From Thermoproteota archaeon (GTDB lineage: Archaea; Thermoproteota; Thermoprotei_A; Sulfolobales; Pyrodictiaceae), in contig JAADFC010000124.1 of assembly GCA_013153105.1 (NCBI GenBank), forward strand, positions 1 through 11,386: DNA of 11,386 bases, given 5' to 3'. This document shows, piece by piece, positions 1 to 7,000 of this stretch (positions are counted from its first letter, which is position 1; the number at the start of each line of letters is the position of its first letter). Position numbers and translations under genes: made by a program. A model generated the notes under the pieces. The model ran no database searches. It saw only the letters and a list, made by a program, of their open reading frames with translations, and was not told where the DNA came from.

Positions 1-2
1 TC

Positions 3-686
3 CTCGAGAAGGCCGTCTACGGGCTCCCCGAGCTACACAGGGACGAGCTGAAGGGCGCCAGGCTGATCGCCTCCCCGGGCTGCAACGCTACCGCGGCGAT
101 ACTCGCCCTCGCCCCGGTGGCGGCGGAGAAGGGGCTCGCGGACCTGGACCGTGTCATCGTGGACGTGAAGGTTGGGAGCAGCGAGGGCGGGAGCAAGCCG
201 ACCCGGGGGAGCCACCACCCGGAGAGGGAGAACGCCATCCGCCCCTACGAGCCCGGCGGCCACCGGCACGCGGCGGAGGCGGAGCAGGAGCTGAGCAGGC
301 TCGCCGGCCGCAGGGTGAGGGTGAGCCTGGTGCCCCACGCCGTCTCGAGCATAAGGGGCGCCCTGGCCTCGGGGCATGTGTGGCTTGAGAGGAGCGTCGC
401 GGGCCAGGAGCTGCTACGGCTCTACACGAGGTTCTACATGGGCTCGAGGTTCGTCAGGATAGTCTACGGCACCCCGCCCGGCTACCCCGACCCCAAGTAC
501 GTGGTGGGCAGCAACTACGCCGACGTCGGCTTCGCGGTGGAGGAGCGTCTCGGCAGGCTCACAGCGTTCGCCGCGATAGACAACCTTGTGAGGGGCGCTG
601 CCGGCCAGGCGGTGCAGGCGTGGAACATCAGCAGGGGCTGGGACGAGGCGCTGGGCCTGGACTACCCGCCCCTCAAGCCTGCCTAG
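3..686 (+). CDS. lysY: LysY/ArgC: LysW-aminoadipyl/glutamyl-6-phosphate reductase (5'-truncated by window edge)
   Basis: NADPH-dependent reductase that converts the carrier-bound acyl phosphate ([LysW]-aminoadipate 6-phosphate and/or [LysW]-glutamate 5-phosphate) to the semialdehyde in lysine/arginine synthesis; cytosolic. The 227 visible residues are the C-terminal two thirds of a family of about 350, so the NADP-binding N-terminus lies before the window. Seen directly: YGLPEL at residues 6-11, then SPGCNATAAI with the catalytic Cys, GSSEGGS, HPERENAIRPY and a late SNYADVG, all standard for the ArgC/LysY family. The stop is TAG at 684-686. A kinase of the same pathway (lysZ) follows 42 bases later on the same strand, which supports the carrier-dependent pathway and an operon. 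Whether the substrate is aminoadipate, glutamate or both cannot be decided from this fragment. Confidence 0.93.
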   Translation, partial: LEKAVYGLPELHRDELKGARLIASPGCNATAAILALAPVAAEKGLADLDRVIVDVKVGSSEGGSKPTRGSHHPERENAIRPYEPGGHRHAAEAEQELSRLAGRRVRVSLVPHAVSSIRGALASGHVWLERSVAGQELLRLYTRFYMGSRFVRIVYGTPPGYPDPKYVVGSNYADVGFAVEERLGRLTAFAAIDNLVRGAAGQAVQAWNISRGWDEALGLDYPPLKPA

Positions 687-712
687 CCCTGCTGGGGGCG
701 CTGCAGCCTGGA

Positions 713-719
713 GGAGGTG
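713..719 (+). promoter_or_regulatory. Strong Shine-Dalgarno site that decides the lysZ start
   Basis: GGAGGTG, inside the longer purine run GGAGGAGGTG from 710, matches the anti-SD of archaeal 16S rRNA. It overlaps the upstream GTG at 717 and is correctly spaced (nine bases) for the TTG at 729, so the GTG is probably part of the ribosome binding site and not the initiator. Confidence 0.7.
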
Positions 720-728
720 TCCCCGGGG

Positions 729-1550
729 TTGGCGCTGCTCGTGGTCAAGGCTGGCGGCCGCGCCCTCATGGAGAACATGGACAATATACTTGACTCTATA
801 GCCGCGGCGGTGAAGCGCGGCGACCCCGTGGTCTTCATACACGGCGGCGGGGACCTGGTGACCGAGTACTCGAAGAGGCTGGGGGTCGAGCCCCGGTTCG
901 TGGTCAGCCCCAGCGGGGTCCGGAGCAGGTACACCACCAGGGAGGAGCTGGAGGTTTTCGTGATGGTGCTGGGGGGCCTCCTGAACAAGAGTATCGCCGT
1001 TGGCCTCGCCCGCCGCGGCCTCCGGCCGGTGGGGCTCACCGGGGTCGACGGGCTGGTGCTGCTGGCGCAGAGGCGGAAGAGGATAGTGGTGCTCGACGAG
1101 GAGACGGGGAGGAGGCGCGTCATACCCGGCGGCTACACGGGGAAGATAGTCTCGGTTAACACGGGGCTGCTGGATAGCCTCATAGCCGGCGGCTACACCC
1201 CGGTACTCGCCCCGATAGCCTACGACCCTGAGGAGGCGACGCTCCTCAACGTGGACGGAGACCAGGCGGCCGCGAGGGTCGCGGCGGCGCTGCGGGCCTC
1301 CACGCTCATCGTGTTGACCGACGTGGACGGCCTGCTCCTCGACGGGAGGCTGGTGGAGAGGCTGACTGTGAGCGAGGCGCGGAGGCTGGTGGAGGAGGGC
1401 CGGGTGGGGAAGGGTATGAACAGGAAGCTGATAGAGCTGGCCATGGCCGTCGAGGAGGGGCTGGGCAGAGCGGTGATAGCCAACGCTGCGAAGCCCGACC
1501 CCCTCGCGGCGGCGCTGCGGGGCGAGGGCACCGTGATAGAGCCCGGCTAG
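729..1550 (+). CDS. lysZ: LysZ/ArgB: [LysW]-aminoadipate/glutamate kinase
   Basis: Amino-acid kinase family enzyme that phosphorylates the side-chain carboxylate of LysW-bound alpha-aminoadipate (or glutamate), giving the substrate of the reductase encoded just upstream. The 273-residue length is normal for the family. Visible motifs: the N-terminal strand VVKAGG, FIHGGGDLV (phosphate-binding glycine loop), VNVDGDQAAA reading as LNVDGDQAAARVAAAL, LTDVDGLL, GKGMNRK and a C-terminal ANAAKPDPL segment. An in-frame GTG at 717 would give four more residues, but it overlaps the strong ribosome binding site GGAGGTG (713-719). The TTG at 729 lies nine bases after that site and starts at the usual point just before the first strand, so I prefer it. 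The TAG stop sits inside a CTAG shared with the stop of the opposite-strand SIS gene. Substrate choice (Lys or Arg branch) is unresolved. Confidence 0.92.
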   Translation: MALLVVKAGGRALMENMDNILDSIAAAVKRGDPVVFIHGGGDLVTEYSKRLGVEPRFVVSPSGVRSRYTTREELEVFVMVLGGLLNKSIAVGLARRGLRPVGLTGVDGLVLLAQRRKRIVVLDEETGRRRVIPGGYTGKIVSVNTGLLDSLIAGGYTPVLAPIAYDPEEATLLNVDGDQAAARVAAALRASTLIVLTDVDGLLLDGRLVERLTVSEARRLVEEGRVGKGMNRKLIELAMAVEEGLGRAVIANAAKPDPLAAALRGEGTVIEPG

Positions 1551-2467
1551 CCCACGCCCATGTATATCAGCCTGGTCAGGGGCCGCAGCCCCCGGTGCCT
1601 CCTGTAAGCCGGCTCCCGGACGCCGAGCCTCTCCACCGCCTCCAGAAGGCAGGCCAGCACCGCAGCCGCCTGGGCCAGCGCGTTCCCCCACGGGTCCCCG
1701 TCCAGCCTGGGCAGGGTCTCGACCCGGAGCCCCGCCTCCCGCAGCGCCTCGAGAGTCTCCCGCGTCCTCCCCAAGGGGTCCCGGGCCGGCTCGTAGACGG
1801 CTACGCTGTGGACCGAGTAGACCGGGGCGTGGACCAGCTGCTCCAGCGGCCACCACCGCGCGGAGGAGCCGAACACCTCGTAGAGCTTCAAAACCGCGTA
1901 GAGCGAGGAGCCCCCAGCCTCGAGGATCCCCGCATGGGCCTCGGGCCCCATGAGCCAGCCGCAGCCCACGCCCCTCCACGCGGAGGGCAGGCCGCCACGG
2001 TAACCGTAGAGGCCCGCGAGAGCCGCGAGCATCGCCACGTGCCTCGCCGCCCCCACCCCAGCGGCGAGCCCCCCGTAGACCAGGGGCACCACCACCCCAG
2101 CCCTCGACGCCAGCGGGCTCCCAGGCTCCGCCGTCACCGCCGCGACCCAGGCCCCCCTCCTCGCAGCCTCAGCCGCCGCCTCGACCACCACCCTAGTCCT
2201 GCCGCCTACGCTGAGCGCGAGCAGCCCACAGCCCCTAGCAGCGAGGGCGGCGACTACCCCGCTGGAGAGCGCCTCCAGCGGATCCAGCGCCACCACCCTA
2301 CCCCCAGCCGCCCCCTGCGCCGCGAGCGCGGCAGCATAGCTGTCCCCAGCACCCACGGCAGCCACGCACTCCGGCGGCTCCACGCCCAGCCCCTCCACAG
2401 CCTCCAGCTGCCTCCCAACCAGCTCCCCGAGCCCCGCCAGCTCGCGCCTCAGCTCCCCGGCCAGCAA
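1547..2467 (-). CDS. Double-SIS-domain phosphosugar isomerase-like protein (GlmS isomerase-half / GlmD-like)
   Basis: 306 residues with the SIS (sugar isomerase) fold. The first SIS domain has AAVGAGDSYAAAL at about 36-48 (phosphosugar-binding glycine/serine loop), LALSVGGRTRVVVEAA at 84-98 and VAAVTAEPGSPLASRAG at 108-124. The second half has GSSLYAVLKLYEVFG (186-200) and PLEQLVHAP (207-215), which parallel the ALKLKE and GELKHGP segments of the isomerase domain of GlmS. There is no glutaminase domain. This architecture and length fit archaeal glucosamine-6-phosphate deaminase/isomerase (GlmD/NagB-II) or AgaS-like enzymes; the exact substrate is inference. The C-terminal lysine loop of GlmS is not evident. 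The open frame continues further upstream, but the first sensible initiator is TTG at 2467, about 37 bases from a TATA-like CTTAAA. Its stop overlaps the lysZ stop in a CTAG. It probably feeds hexosamine metabolism for the glycan genes beside it. Confidence 0.72.
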   Translation of the reverse strand: MLAGELRRELAGLGELVGRQLEAVEGLGVEPPECVAAVGAGDSYAAALAAQGAAGGRVVALDPLEALSSGVVAALAARGCGLLALSVGGRTRVVVEAAAEAARRGAWVAAVTAEPGSPLASRAGVVVPLVYGGLAAGVGAARHVAMLAALAGLYGYRGGLPSAWRGVGCGWLMGPEAHAGILEAGGSSLYAVLKLYEVFGSSARWWPLEQLVHAPVYSVHSVAVYEPARDPLGRTRETLEALREAGLRVETLPRLDGDPWGNALAQAAAVLACLLEAVERLGVREPAYRRHRGLRPLTRLIYMGVG

Positions 2468-2500
2468 CGCTCCACACCGCGGAGAGCCCGGTCTGGCAGT

Positions 2501-2508
2501 GTTTAAGA
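2501..2508. promoter_or_regulatory. Shared TATA-like box of a divergent promoter
   Basis: GTTTAAGA is the only AT-rich patch in the 83-base gap between the SIS gene (start 2467, minus) and the Alg11-like gene (start 2551, plus). Read forward it is TTTAAG, about 47 bases before the plus start; read backward it is CTTAAA, about 37 bases before the minus start. Assuming a TATA-to-start-site distance near 25, both transcripts would have short leaders of about 10-22 bases. This is inferred from position and sequence only. Confidence 0.5.
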
Positions 2509-2550
2509 GCCGAAGCCGAGCGCGGCGTTGAGCCTTGAGGGCAGTTCTCG

Positions 2551-3702
2551 ATGGCTGACACCGCGCTGGTAGTCCACCTGGCCAGCGGCGTCGGCGGCGC
2601 GGAGCGCGTCCTAGCCTACACACTGCGCGCGCTGCAGGAGGAAGGCTACCAGGTTGAGCTAGACCTCCTCGCAGCCGACGAGGATGTAGTGGAGCGGCTA
2701 GAAGGTATTCTAGCCGATGCAGGCGTGGACTCCTCCGCTCTCGAGACGGTGCTATACCGCGTACGCTATGCTCGCGCTCTACCGCTAACGCTCCAGAACC
2801 ACCTCTGGAGCACGCTCTACCGGCTGCGCCGTGCATGGAGAACACGTGGCATCGATGTTTTTGTTAACACTAAAGCCGACGAGGCCGCCCTCGCCACAGC
2901 CAAGATTGCACCCAGATCCTTGGCATACGTTCACGACCCGTTCCTCGTAACACCCGTGCAGTGCTGCAGAGAGCGGCTGCTACCCCTCCGGAGGAGGCTG
3001 CCGCGGAGGATAGCGCTCCAGGCGCTACGCAGGTTCGCACGGAAGGGGGGGGTGCTCCTAGCCAACTCCCGCTTCACAGCTAGCCTCCTAGGCAGGCATG
3101 GGGGGCTGCGTGCTAGGGTCATGTACCCTCCAGTGGACGTCGACAGGTTCTCCGTCTGCCCCCTCTGGCCGCGGGAGAACTTCGTACTGTGCGTGGGCAG
3201 GATATCGCCTACAAAGGAGCTCGAAAACTGTATACATGCTGTAGCGTACTCGCAGTCGAAGCCGGAGCTCGTGATAGCAGGCTTCCTCGACAAAGGAATG
3301 GAATGGTACATGGAGCTGCTCACCCGGATGGCTGAAAGCAAAGGTGTCCAGCTGCGTATCCTGAAAAACGTTCCACGAACCAAGCTTGTAGACCTCTACT
3401 GTAGAGCTAAGGTCTACTTGCACCCCAAGCGAGGAGAACACTTCGGCATAGCTGTAGCCGAGGCGCTCGCAGCGGCTACGATACCCGTAGTCCCAGCCTA
3501 TGGGGGGCCGAGCGAGTTTGTGCCGCAGAACCTCACCTATAACAATGTCCGGGAGGCCGGCCGGGTCATAGACCGGCTAACGGGGCTCGATAGCGAGGAG
3601 TATACCAGCTTGGCCGGCAGACTCCGGCGCAGGAGCAGAGCCTTCCACTGGCGCCGGTTTGTCGAGGAGCTCCGCAGCCTGCTCGGCAGCCAGAGCAGCT
3701 GA
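2551..3702 (+). CDS. GT4-family glycosyltransferase, Alg11-like
   Basis: 383-residue GT-B glycosyltransferase (CAZy GT4 type), probably cytosolic or membrane-associated, adding a sugar from a nucleotide donor to a lipid-linked oligosaccharide. N-terminal acceptor-side domain: SGVGGAERVL (12-21), the glycine loop typical of the family, and AYVHDPF (125-131). C-terminal donor-binding domain: YPPVDVDRF (192-200), FVLCVGRISPTKE (211-223), KNVPRTKLVDLYCRAKVYLHP (272-292), GEHFGIAVAEALAA (295-308) with the E-x7-E pair Glu296/Glu304, and AYGGPSEFV. The GGxERVL loop, YVH, YPPxD, NVP..L and EHFGI series resembles eukaryotic Alg11 more than generic GT4 enzymes, but the sugar cannot be read from sequence. 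ATG start with a weak GAGG at 2537-2540. Third-position GC is visibly lower than in lysZ or the SIS gene. The Alg7-like gene follows on the same strand 88 bases later. Confidence 0.88.
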   Translation: MADTALVVHLASGVGGAERVLAYTLRALQEEGYQVELDLLAADEDVVERLEGILADAGVDSSALETVLYRVRYARALPLTLQNHLWSTLYRLRRAWRTRGIDVFVNTKADEAALATAKIAPRSLAYVHDPFLVTPVQCCRERLLPLRRRLPRRIALQALRRFARKGGVLLANSRFTASLLGRHGGLRARVMYPPVDVDRFSVCPLWPRENFVLCVGRISPTKELENCIHAVAYSQSKPELVIAGFLDKGMEWYMELLTRMAESKGVQLRILKNVPRTKLVDLYCRAKVYLHPKRGEHFGIAVAEALAAATIPVVPAYGGPSEFVPQNLTYNNVREAGRVIDRLTGLDSEEYTSLAGRLRRRSRAFHWRRFVEELRSLLGSQSS

Positions 3703-3747
3703 GATAGGCTGTAACCGCTGAACACGCGGGCCTCACAGCTTAGATAC

Positions 3748-3809
3748 CAGGCTGCCAGGCGCCCGCCGCCAAACCGGGTGCCGCTGCGTCATGGGCGCCT
3801 GGCAGCCTG
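3748..3809 (+). repeat. Perfect 17-bp inverted repeat spanning the start of the Alg7-like gene
   Basis: The left arm 3748-3764 (CAGGCTGCCAGGCGCCC) is the exact reverse complement of the right arm 3793-3809, with 28 bases between. The left arm is intergenic; the right arm begins at the G of the ATG at 3791 and covers the next codons. The intervening loop holds GGGTG (3776-3780), a possible ribosome binding site. In RNA this would form a very GC-rich hairpin holding the start codon at the stem-loop junction; in DNA it could be an operator. There is no following T-tract, so it does not look like an archaeal terminator. Confidence 0.85.
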
Positions 3810-4819
3810 TTGTGATAGGGTTCCTGGCGGCTCTCGCTACTGTGCTAATCGTTGAGCCTGCCTGGATTAGGGTTGCGAGGGAGCGGGGTCTGGTCGGGAG
3901 GGACATGAACAAGCCTGGGAGGGTGCTTGTTGCCGAGGCGGGCGGCGTCTGGGCGGTGGCTGCGACCGCGTTCGGGCTCTTCTTCTACGAGGCCGTCCAC
4001 GTCTACATTCTCGGAGGCCCATACATGGCTGTCGAGGTCTATGCCCTGGCTTCGCTGCTGCTGCTCTCAGCGTTCCTCGGGTTCACCGACGATATCCTGG
4101 GGTGGAAGCGGGGGCTCCCAAGGTGGGTTAGGGTCGTGTTCATGGCTCCGGTGGCGCTGCCGCTGGTTGTGATAAAGGCGGGGCGCTCCACGCTCAGCCT
4201 CCCCCTCCTGGGCACCGTTGACCTCGGGCTCCTCTACCCGCTCGCCGCGGTGCCGGTGGGCGTGCTTGGGGCGGCTAATGCGTTCAACATGCTCGCCGGC
4301 TACAACGGCCTCGAGGCGGGGATGGGGCTGCTCCTCATGCTCTCCACAGCCGCCTACGCGTATATGAAGGGTGTGCCCCTCGTGGGGGACGCGGCTCTCA
4401 TAGCTGTGGGGGCCCTGCTGGGGTTCCTCCGCTACAACTGGTACCCGGCCAGGGTGTTCCCGGGCAACGTGTTCACCTACAGCATAGGCGCCTACTACGC
4501 TGGGCTGGTGATACTGGGCAACATGGAGAGGTTCGGCCTCCTCCTCTTCAGCCTCTACTTCGTCAAGGCCCTCCTCTACCTGCGTGGCGTCCTCCACGGC
4601 GTCTGGCGGGGCGGCGTCGAGGACTTCGGCGTCCCCAGGGAGGATGGGAGCCTCGAGGCGCCCCTGGAGGGGCTCTACAGCCTCCAGCACCTGGCTATCA
4701 GGCTGCAGAAGAGGCTCCGGGGCAGGGCGACCGAGAGGGGGGTGGTGGTAACGATACTCTCCATGCAGGCCGCCCTGAGCGCGGCGCTGCTCCTCCTGGC
4801 GTGGAGGGGGCTCCTCTAG
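3791..4819 (+). CDS. Alg7/GPT-like polyprenyl-phosphate GlcNAc-1-phosphate transferase (AglH-type)
   Basis: Polytopic membrane enzyme of the WecA/MraY/GPT superfamily (342 residues, about ten hydrophobic segments). It transfers a sugar-1-phosphate, most likely GlcNAc-1-P from UDP-GlcNAc, to dolichyl phosphate at the cytosolic face, the first step of lipid-linked glycan assembly. Motifs: DMNKPG (38-43), GFTDDILGWKRGLPRW (97-112) with the metal-binding Asp pair, NAFNMLAGYNGLEAG (163-177), RYNWYPARVFPGNVFTYSIG (214-233) and a cytosolic loop with GVPRE near 280. The FNMLAGYNGLE and VFxGxxFTY signatures fit the eukaryote/archaeal GPT branch more than MraY. The FPGN position is FVGD in human DPAGT1, so Asp is replaced by Asn here. 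ATG 3791 has GGGTG ten bases upstream; GTG 3812 is an alternative that would put the inverted repeat wholly outside the gene. The stop shares a CTAG with the acetyltransferase on the other strand. Confidence 0.9.
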   Translation: MGAWQPVVIGFLAALATVLIVEPAWIRVARERGLVGRDMNKPGRVLVAEAGGVWAVAATAFGLFFYEAVHVYILGGPYMAVEVYALASLLLLSAFLGFTDDILGWKRGLPRWVRVVFMAPVALPLVVIKAGRSTLSLPLLGTVDLGLLYPLAAVPVGVLGAANAFNMLAGYNGLEAGMGLLLMLSTAAYAYMKGVPLVGDAALIAVGALLGFLRYNWYPARVFPGNVFTYSIGAYYAGLVILGNMERFGLLLFSLYFVKALLYLRGVLHGVWRGGVEDFGVPREDGSLEAPLEGLYSLQHLAIRLQKRLRGRATERGVVVTILSMQAALSAALLLLAWRGLL

Positions 4820-5514
4820 GCCTCCCCCAGCTCCCAGCGCCTCCTCTTCTCCAGGTATTCGCCGAGGCTCATCACGGGCCTCGCAGGCGCCCCGGCAACC
4901 ACGGTCTCGGGCGGCACGTCCCTGGTAACCACCGACCCCGCCGCGACCACGGCGCGCCTCCCTATCCTCACGCCGGGCAGTATCGTGGCGTTAGCCCCTA
5001 TCACCGCGCCCTCCTCCACCACCACGCCCTTGAGCCTGCGGCTCGGCGGGTACCTATCATTCGTGAACACCGCCCTGGGCCCGATGAACACGTCGTCGCC
5101 GACCACGGTGCCGGGCGGGAGGTAGGCGCCGGTCTCTATCCTCACCCTCCTCCCCACCCTGACCCTCCCGTCGAGCACCGCGTGGCTCCCCACTATCGTC
5201 CCCTCGCCCACCACCGTCTCCTCCCTTATCACCGCGTGGTGGCCCGTCTCCACCCCGTCGCCGAGCACGGCAGTCTCGTAGACCACCGTGCCGCTCCTCA
5301 CCACGACGCCCCTGCCCAGCCTCGCACCCGCGCTGCCCGCGTCAAGCTCCTCGAGGCCCCCCGCCGCCCTGAGCAGGGCCCTCCGCGGGTAGCCTATCAC
5401 CACGCAGCAGTCCACAATGCTGCCCTCGCCCACCATGCTGGGGCCTAGCACCGCCGAGCCCGGCAGCAGCCTGGCCCCCGGGGCCCGGGCCCTGGGCGAG
5501 AGGTAGCCCCTCAA
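4816..5514 (-). CDS. Left-handed beta-helix (hexapeptide) sugar N-acetyltransferase, WbpD/WlbB/QdtC-like
   Basis: 232-residue trimeric acyltransferase-type protein. From about residue 16 to 210 it is a run of imperfect hexapeptide repeats (VVGEGTIVGSHAVL, VRVGRRVRIETGAYL, VVGDDVFIGPRAVF and more), the left-handed parallel beta-helix. GHHAVIREET (91-100) carries a candidate catalytic His. VFTNDRYPPS (149-158) and AVIGANATILPGVRIG (170-185) followed by VTRDVPPETVVAGAPARPV are typical of enzymes that acetylate the 3-amino or 4-amino group of nucleotide-linked sugars with acetyl-CoA. A role in making an N-acetylated amino sugar for the glycan is inferred from this and the neighbourhood. Start is TTG at 5514, overlapping the upstream flippase stop as TTGA, which suggests translational coupling. 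An insert at about 43-65 breaks the helix pattern. The exact acceptor sugar is unknown. Confidence 0.85.
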   Translation of the reverse strand: MRGYLSPRARAPGARLLPGSAVLGPSMVGEGSIVDCCVVIGYPRRALLRAAGGLEELDAGSAGARLGRGVVVRSGTVVYETAVLGDGVETGHHAVIREETVVGEGTIVGSHAVLDGRVRVGRRVRIETGAYLPPGTVVGDDVFIGPRAVFTNDRYPPSRRLKGVVVEEGAVIGANATILPGVRIGRRAVVAAGSVVTRDVPPETVVAGAPARPVMSLGEYLEKRRRWELGEA

Positions 5515-6986
5515 CCCGCCCAGCCCAGTCGGCGCGTGAGGATGGGGAGCCTCCTAACAGCTGCGGCTGCCACGCCCCGGGCGTAGGGGTCGAGGACCGC
5601 TACAAGGGCTGCGTAGAGGACCAGCGCCAGGGCGAGCCCCCGGGCTACGAGGAGCGCTTCCCTGAAGAACCTCGCCGCCGGCGGGCCCGGCGGCGGAGAT
5701 ACCGCTGCGGCCGCGTAGCCGAGAACCATGTAGAATGCTGCGGATGCGAGCAGCCTGAGCGCAGTCTCCCGCAGCCGCGGCTCCACCGCCGTGGGGAGGA
5801 GCGCGTAGAGGAGCCCCCGCGCCAGGTAGGCAGCAGCCCACCCAAGGCCTGCCTCGAGCGGCGAGCCAGCCGCAGCAACGGCTGCTATGACAATCGCAAT
5901 GTATGCTATCTCGGCAAGCAGCTTGAGGCTAAAGACGCGGGCCAGCCTAACAGCCTCCCCTTCGCCCGGCTCGACGAGGCCACGGTGCATCTGCTGCACC
6001 GCCACACCCGCCACGTTCACGGCCACCGCCGCGGCTGCGAGGGGCACCAGAGGAGCTGCCCAGAGGTAGCTGGCGTTCACCAAGGCTGCCAGGTGCTCCG
6101 GGTGAGCTGCAGCATAGCCGAGGAGGGGGGCAGATACAAGCAGCGCCAGCCGCGCAGCCGAGGCGGCAGCCTCGAGGCCCGCGCCCCGCAGCAGGAGCCC
6201 GTGAAGGTAGAACATGGCACTATTGGCAGCCTCAACCATTAAGCGAAGAATGTTAGTGAGGGCCGTATAGCCCGCCACGGCCAGGGGCCCCGCGAGTGCA
6301 TAGACAGCAACGGCGTCGAGCACAGCCACAATCGTAGAAGCCGTGTTAGGCAACGCCGCCGGAGCGCGGCGCAGCCAGCCCCGGAGCACCTCCAGCGCCG
6401 CTAGAGCCTGGGAGCGGAGGAGGCCGAGACCGGCACCCGTCCAGCGCAGCGCTACAGCAGCCGCGAGCCACCACGCCACCGCAGCCGCGGCCAGGGCGCC
6501 GTGTAGACCCAGGCGCAGCAGGTAGACCAGAGCCACCACCAGCGTGGCGTTGAGGAGCCTCTGCAGCAGCGCCGCCGCACCCGCCCGCAGCGGCCGCAGC
6601 GCCTCCACGGCGAGCCTCGCAACCGTCCACGCCCCCATCCCCGCCAGCGCCGCGGCGAGCAGCAGCGAGGAGCCAGCGTCGAGGCCGAGCAGCGGCGCAG
6701 CAGCCGCCCCCCACGCCGCGCCGAGTAGAGCCGCACCACCAGCTAGCAGCAGCGCCGCCGCCCTCTCCCCCGAGCCCCCGCCGCGGCTGAGGCTACGGTA
6801 CATCCAGAGCCCCGCCGCCGAAGCCAGGGCCGCAACCGCGAGGCCGCCGCGGCGGAGAGAGACCTGGTACACCGCGTAGTCGACAGCAGCCAGCTTCCTA
6901 GCTAGGATAAACCCGGAGCCCACGCTCGCGAGAGCGGTTAACGCGAATAGGATAAGCCTCGCCACTGCAACCAGCAGGACACTCAA
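5511..6986 (-). CDS. Wzx/RfbX-like polysaccharide flippase (MOP superfamily)
   Basis: 491-residue, extremely Ala/Leu/Val-rich polytopic membrane protein with roughly 12-14 predicted transmembrane segments. The N-terminus has a first helix followed by FILARKLAAVDYAVYQV (26-42), which matches the amphipathic loop of Wzx/MATE-like lipid-oligosaccharide exporters (the usual pattern is ARxLgxxdYGxY), then RRGGLAVAALASAAGLWMYRS. Length and topology fit the MOP exporter superfamily. The inferred role is moving the dolichol-linked glycan from the cytosolic to the outer face. TTG start at 6986 with GGTGAGG (7000-6994) seven bases upstream; it begins nine bases after the stop of the 158-residue gene and ends in a TTGA overlap with the acetyltransferase start, so the three genes form one minus-strand operon. 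Low sequence complexity makes finer assignment unsafe. Confidence 0.8.
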   Translation of the reverse strand: MSVLLVAVARLILFALTALASVGSGFILARKLAAVDYAVYQVSLRRGGLAVAALASAAGLWMYRSLSRGGGSGERAAALLLAGGAALLGAAWGAAAAPLLGLDAGSSLLLAAALAGMGAWTVARLAVEALRPLRAGAAALLQRLLNATLVVALVYLLRLGLHGALAAAAVAWWLAAAVALRWTGAGLGLLRSQALAALEVLRGWLRRAPAALPNTASTIVAVLDAVAVYALAGPLAVAGYTALTNILRLMVEAANSAMFYLHGLLLRGAGLEAAASAARLALLVSAPLLGYAAAHPEHLAALVNASYLWAAPLVPLAAAAVAVNVAGVAVQQMHRGLVEPGEGEAVRLARVFSLKLLAEIAYIAIVIAAVAAAGSPLEAGLGWAAAYLARGLLYALLPTAVEPRLRETALRLLASAAFYMVLGYAAAAVSPPPGPPAARFFREALLVARGLALALVLYAALVAVLDPYARGVAAAAVRRLPILTRRLGWAG

Positions 6987-6993
6987 GCCCAGG

Positions 6994-7000
6994 CCTCACC
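6994..7000 (-). promoter_or_regulatory. Ribosome binding site for the flippase TTG start
   Basis: Read on the minus strand this is GGTGAGG, matching part of GGAGGTGA, seven bases before the TTG at 6986. It overlaps the TGA stop (6998-6996) of the preceding gene, so termination and re-initiation are tightly linked. Confidence 0.6.

Noticed and set aside
414..1979. 521-codon minus-strand open frame opposite lysY and lysZ
   Set aside because: It lies antisense to two well-recognised genes and its translation is low-complexity (Gly/Arg/Ala/Pro) with no domain. It is a shadow frame of GC-rich coding sequence.
1595..2506. 303-codon plus-strand open frame opposite the SIS gene
   Set aside because: Pro/Arg/His-rich translation without recognisable motifs, while the opposite strand encodes clear SIS motifs.
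3703..3790. The inverted repeat as a transcription terminator of the Alg11-like gene
   Set aside because: No T-tract follows either arm, and archaeal termination depends mainly on T-runs; the right arm is also inside coding sequence.
4801..5448. Plus-strand open frame of 215 codons opposite the acetyltransferase
   Set aside because: The minus strand shows regular hexapeptide repeats; the plus frame is His/Pro-rich noise from those repeats.
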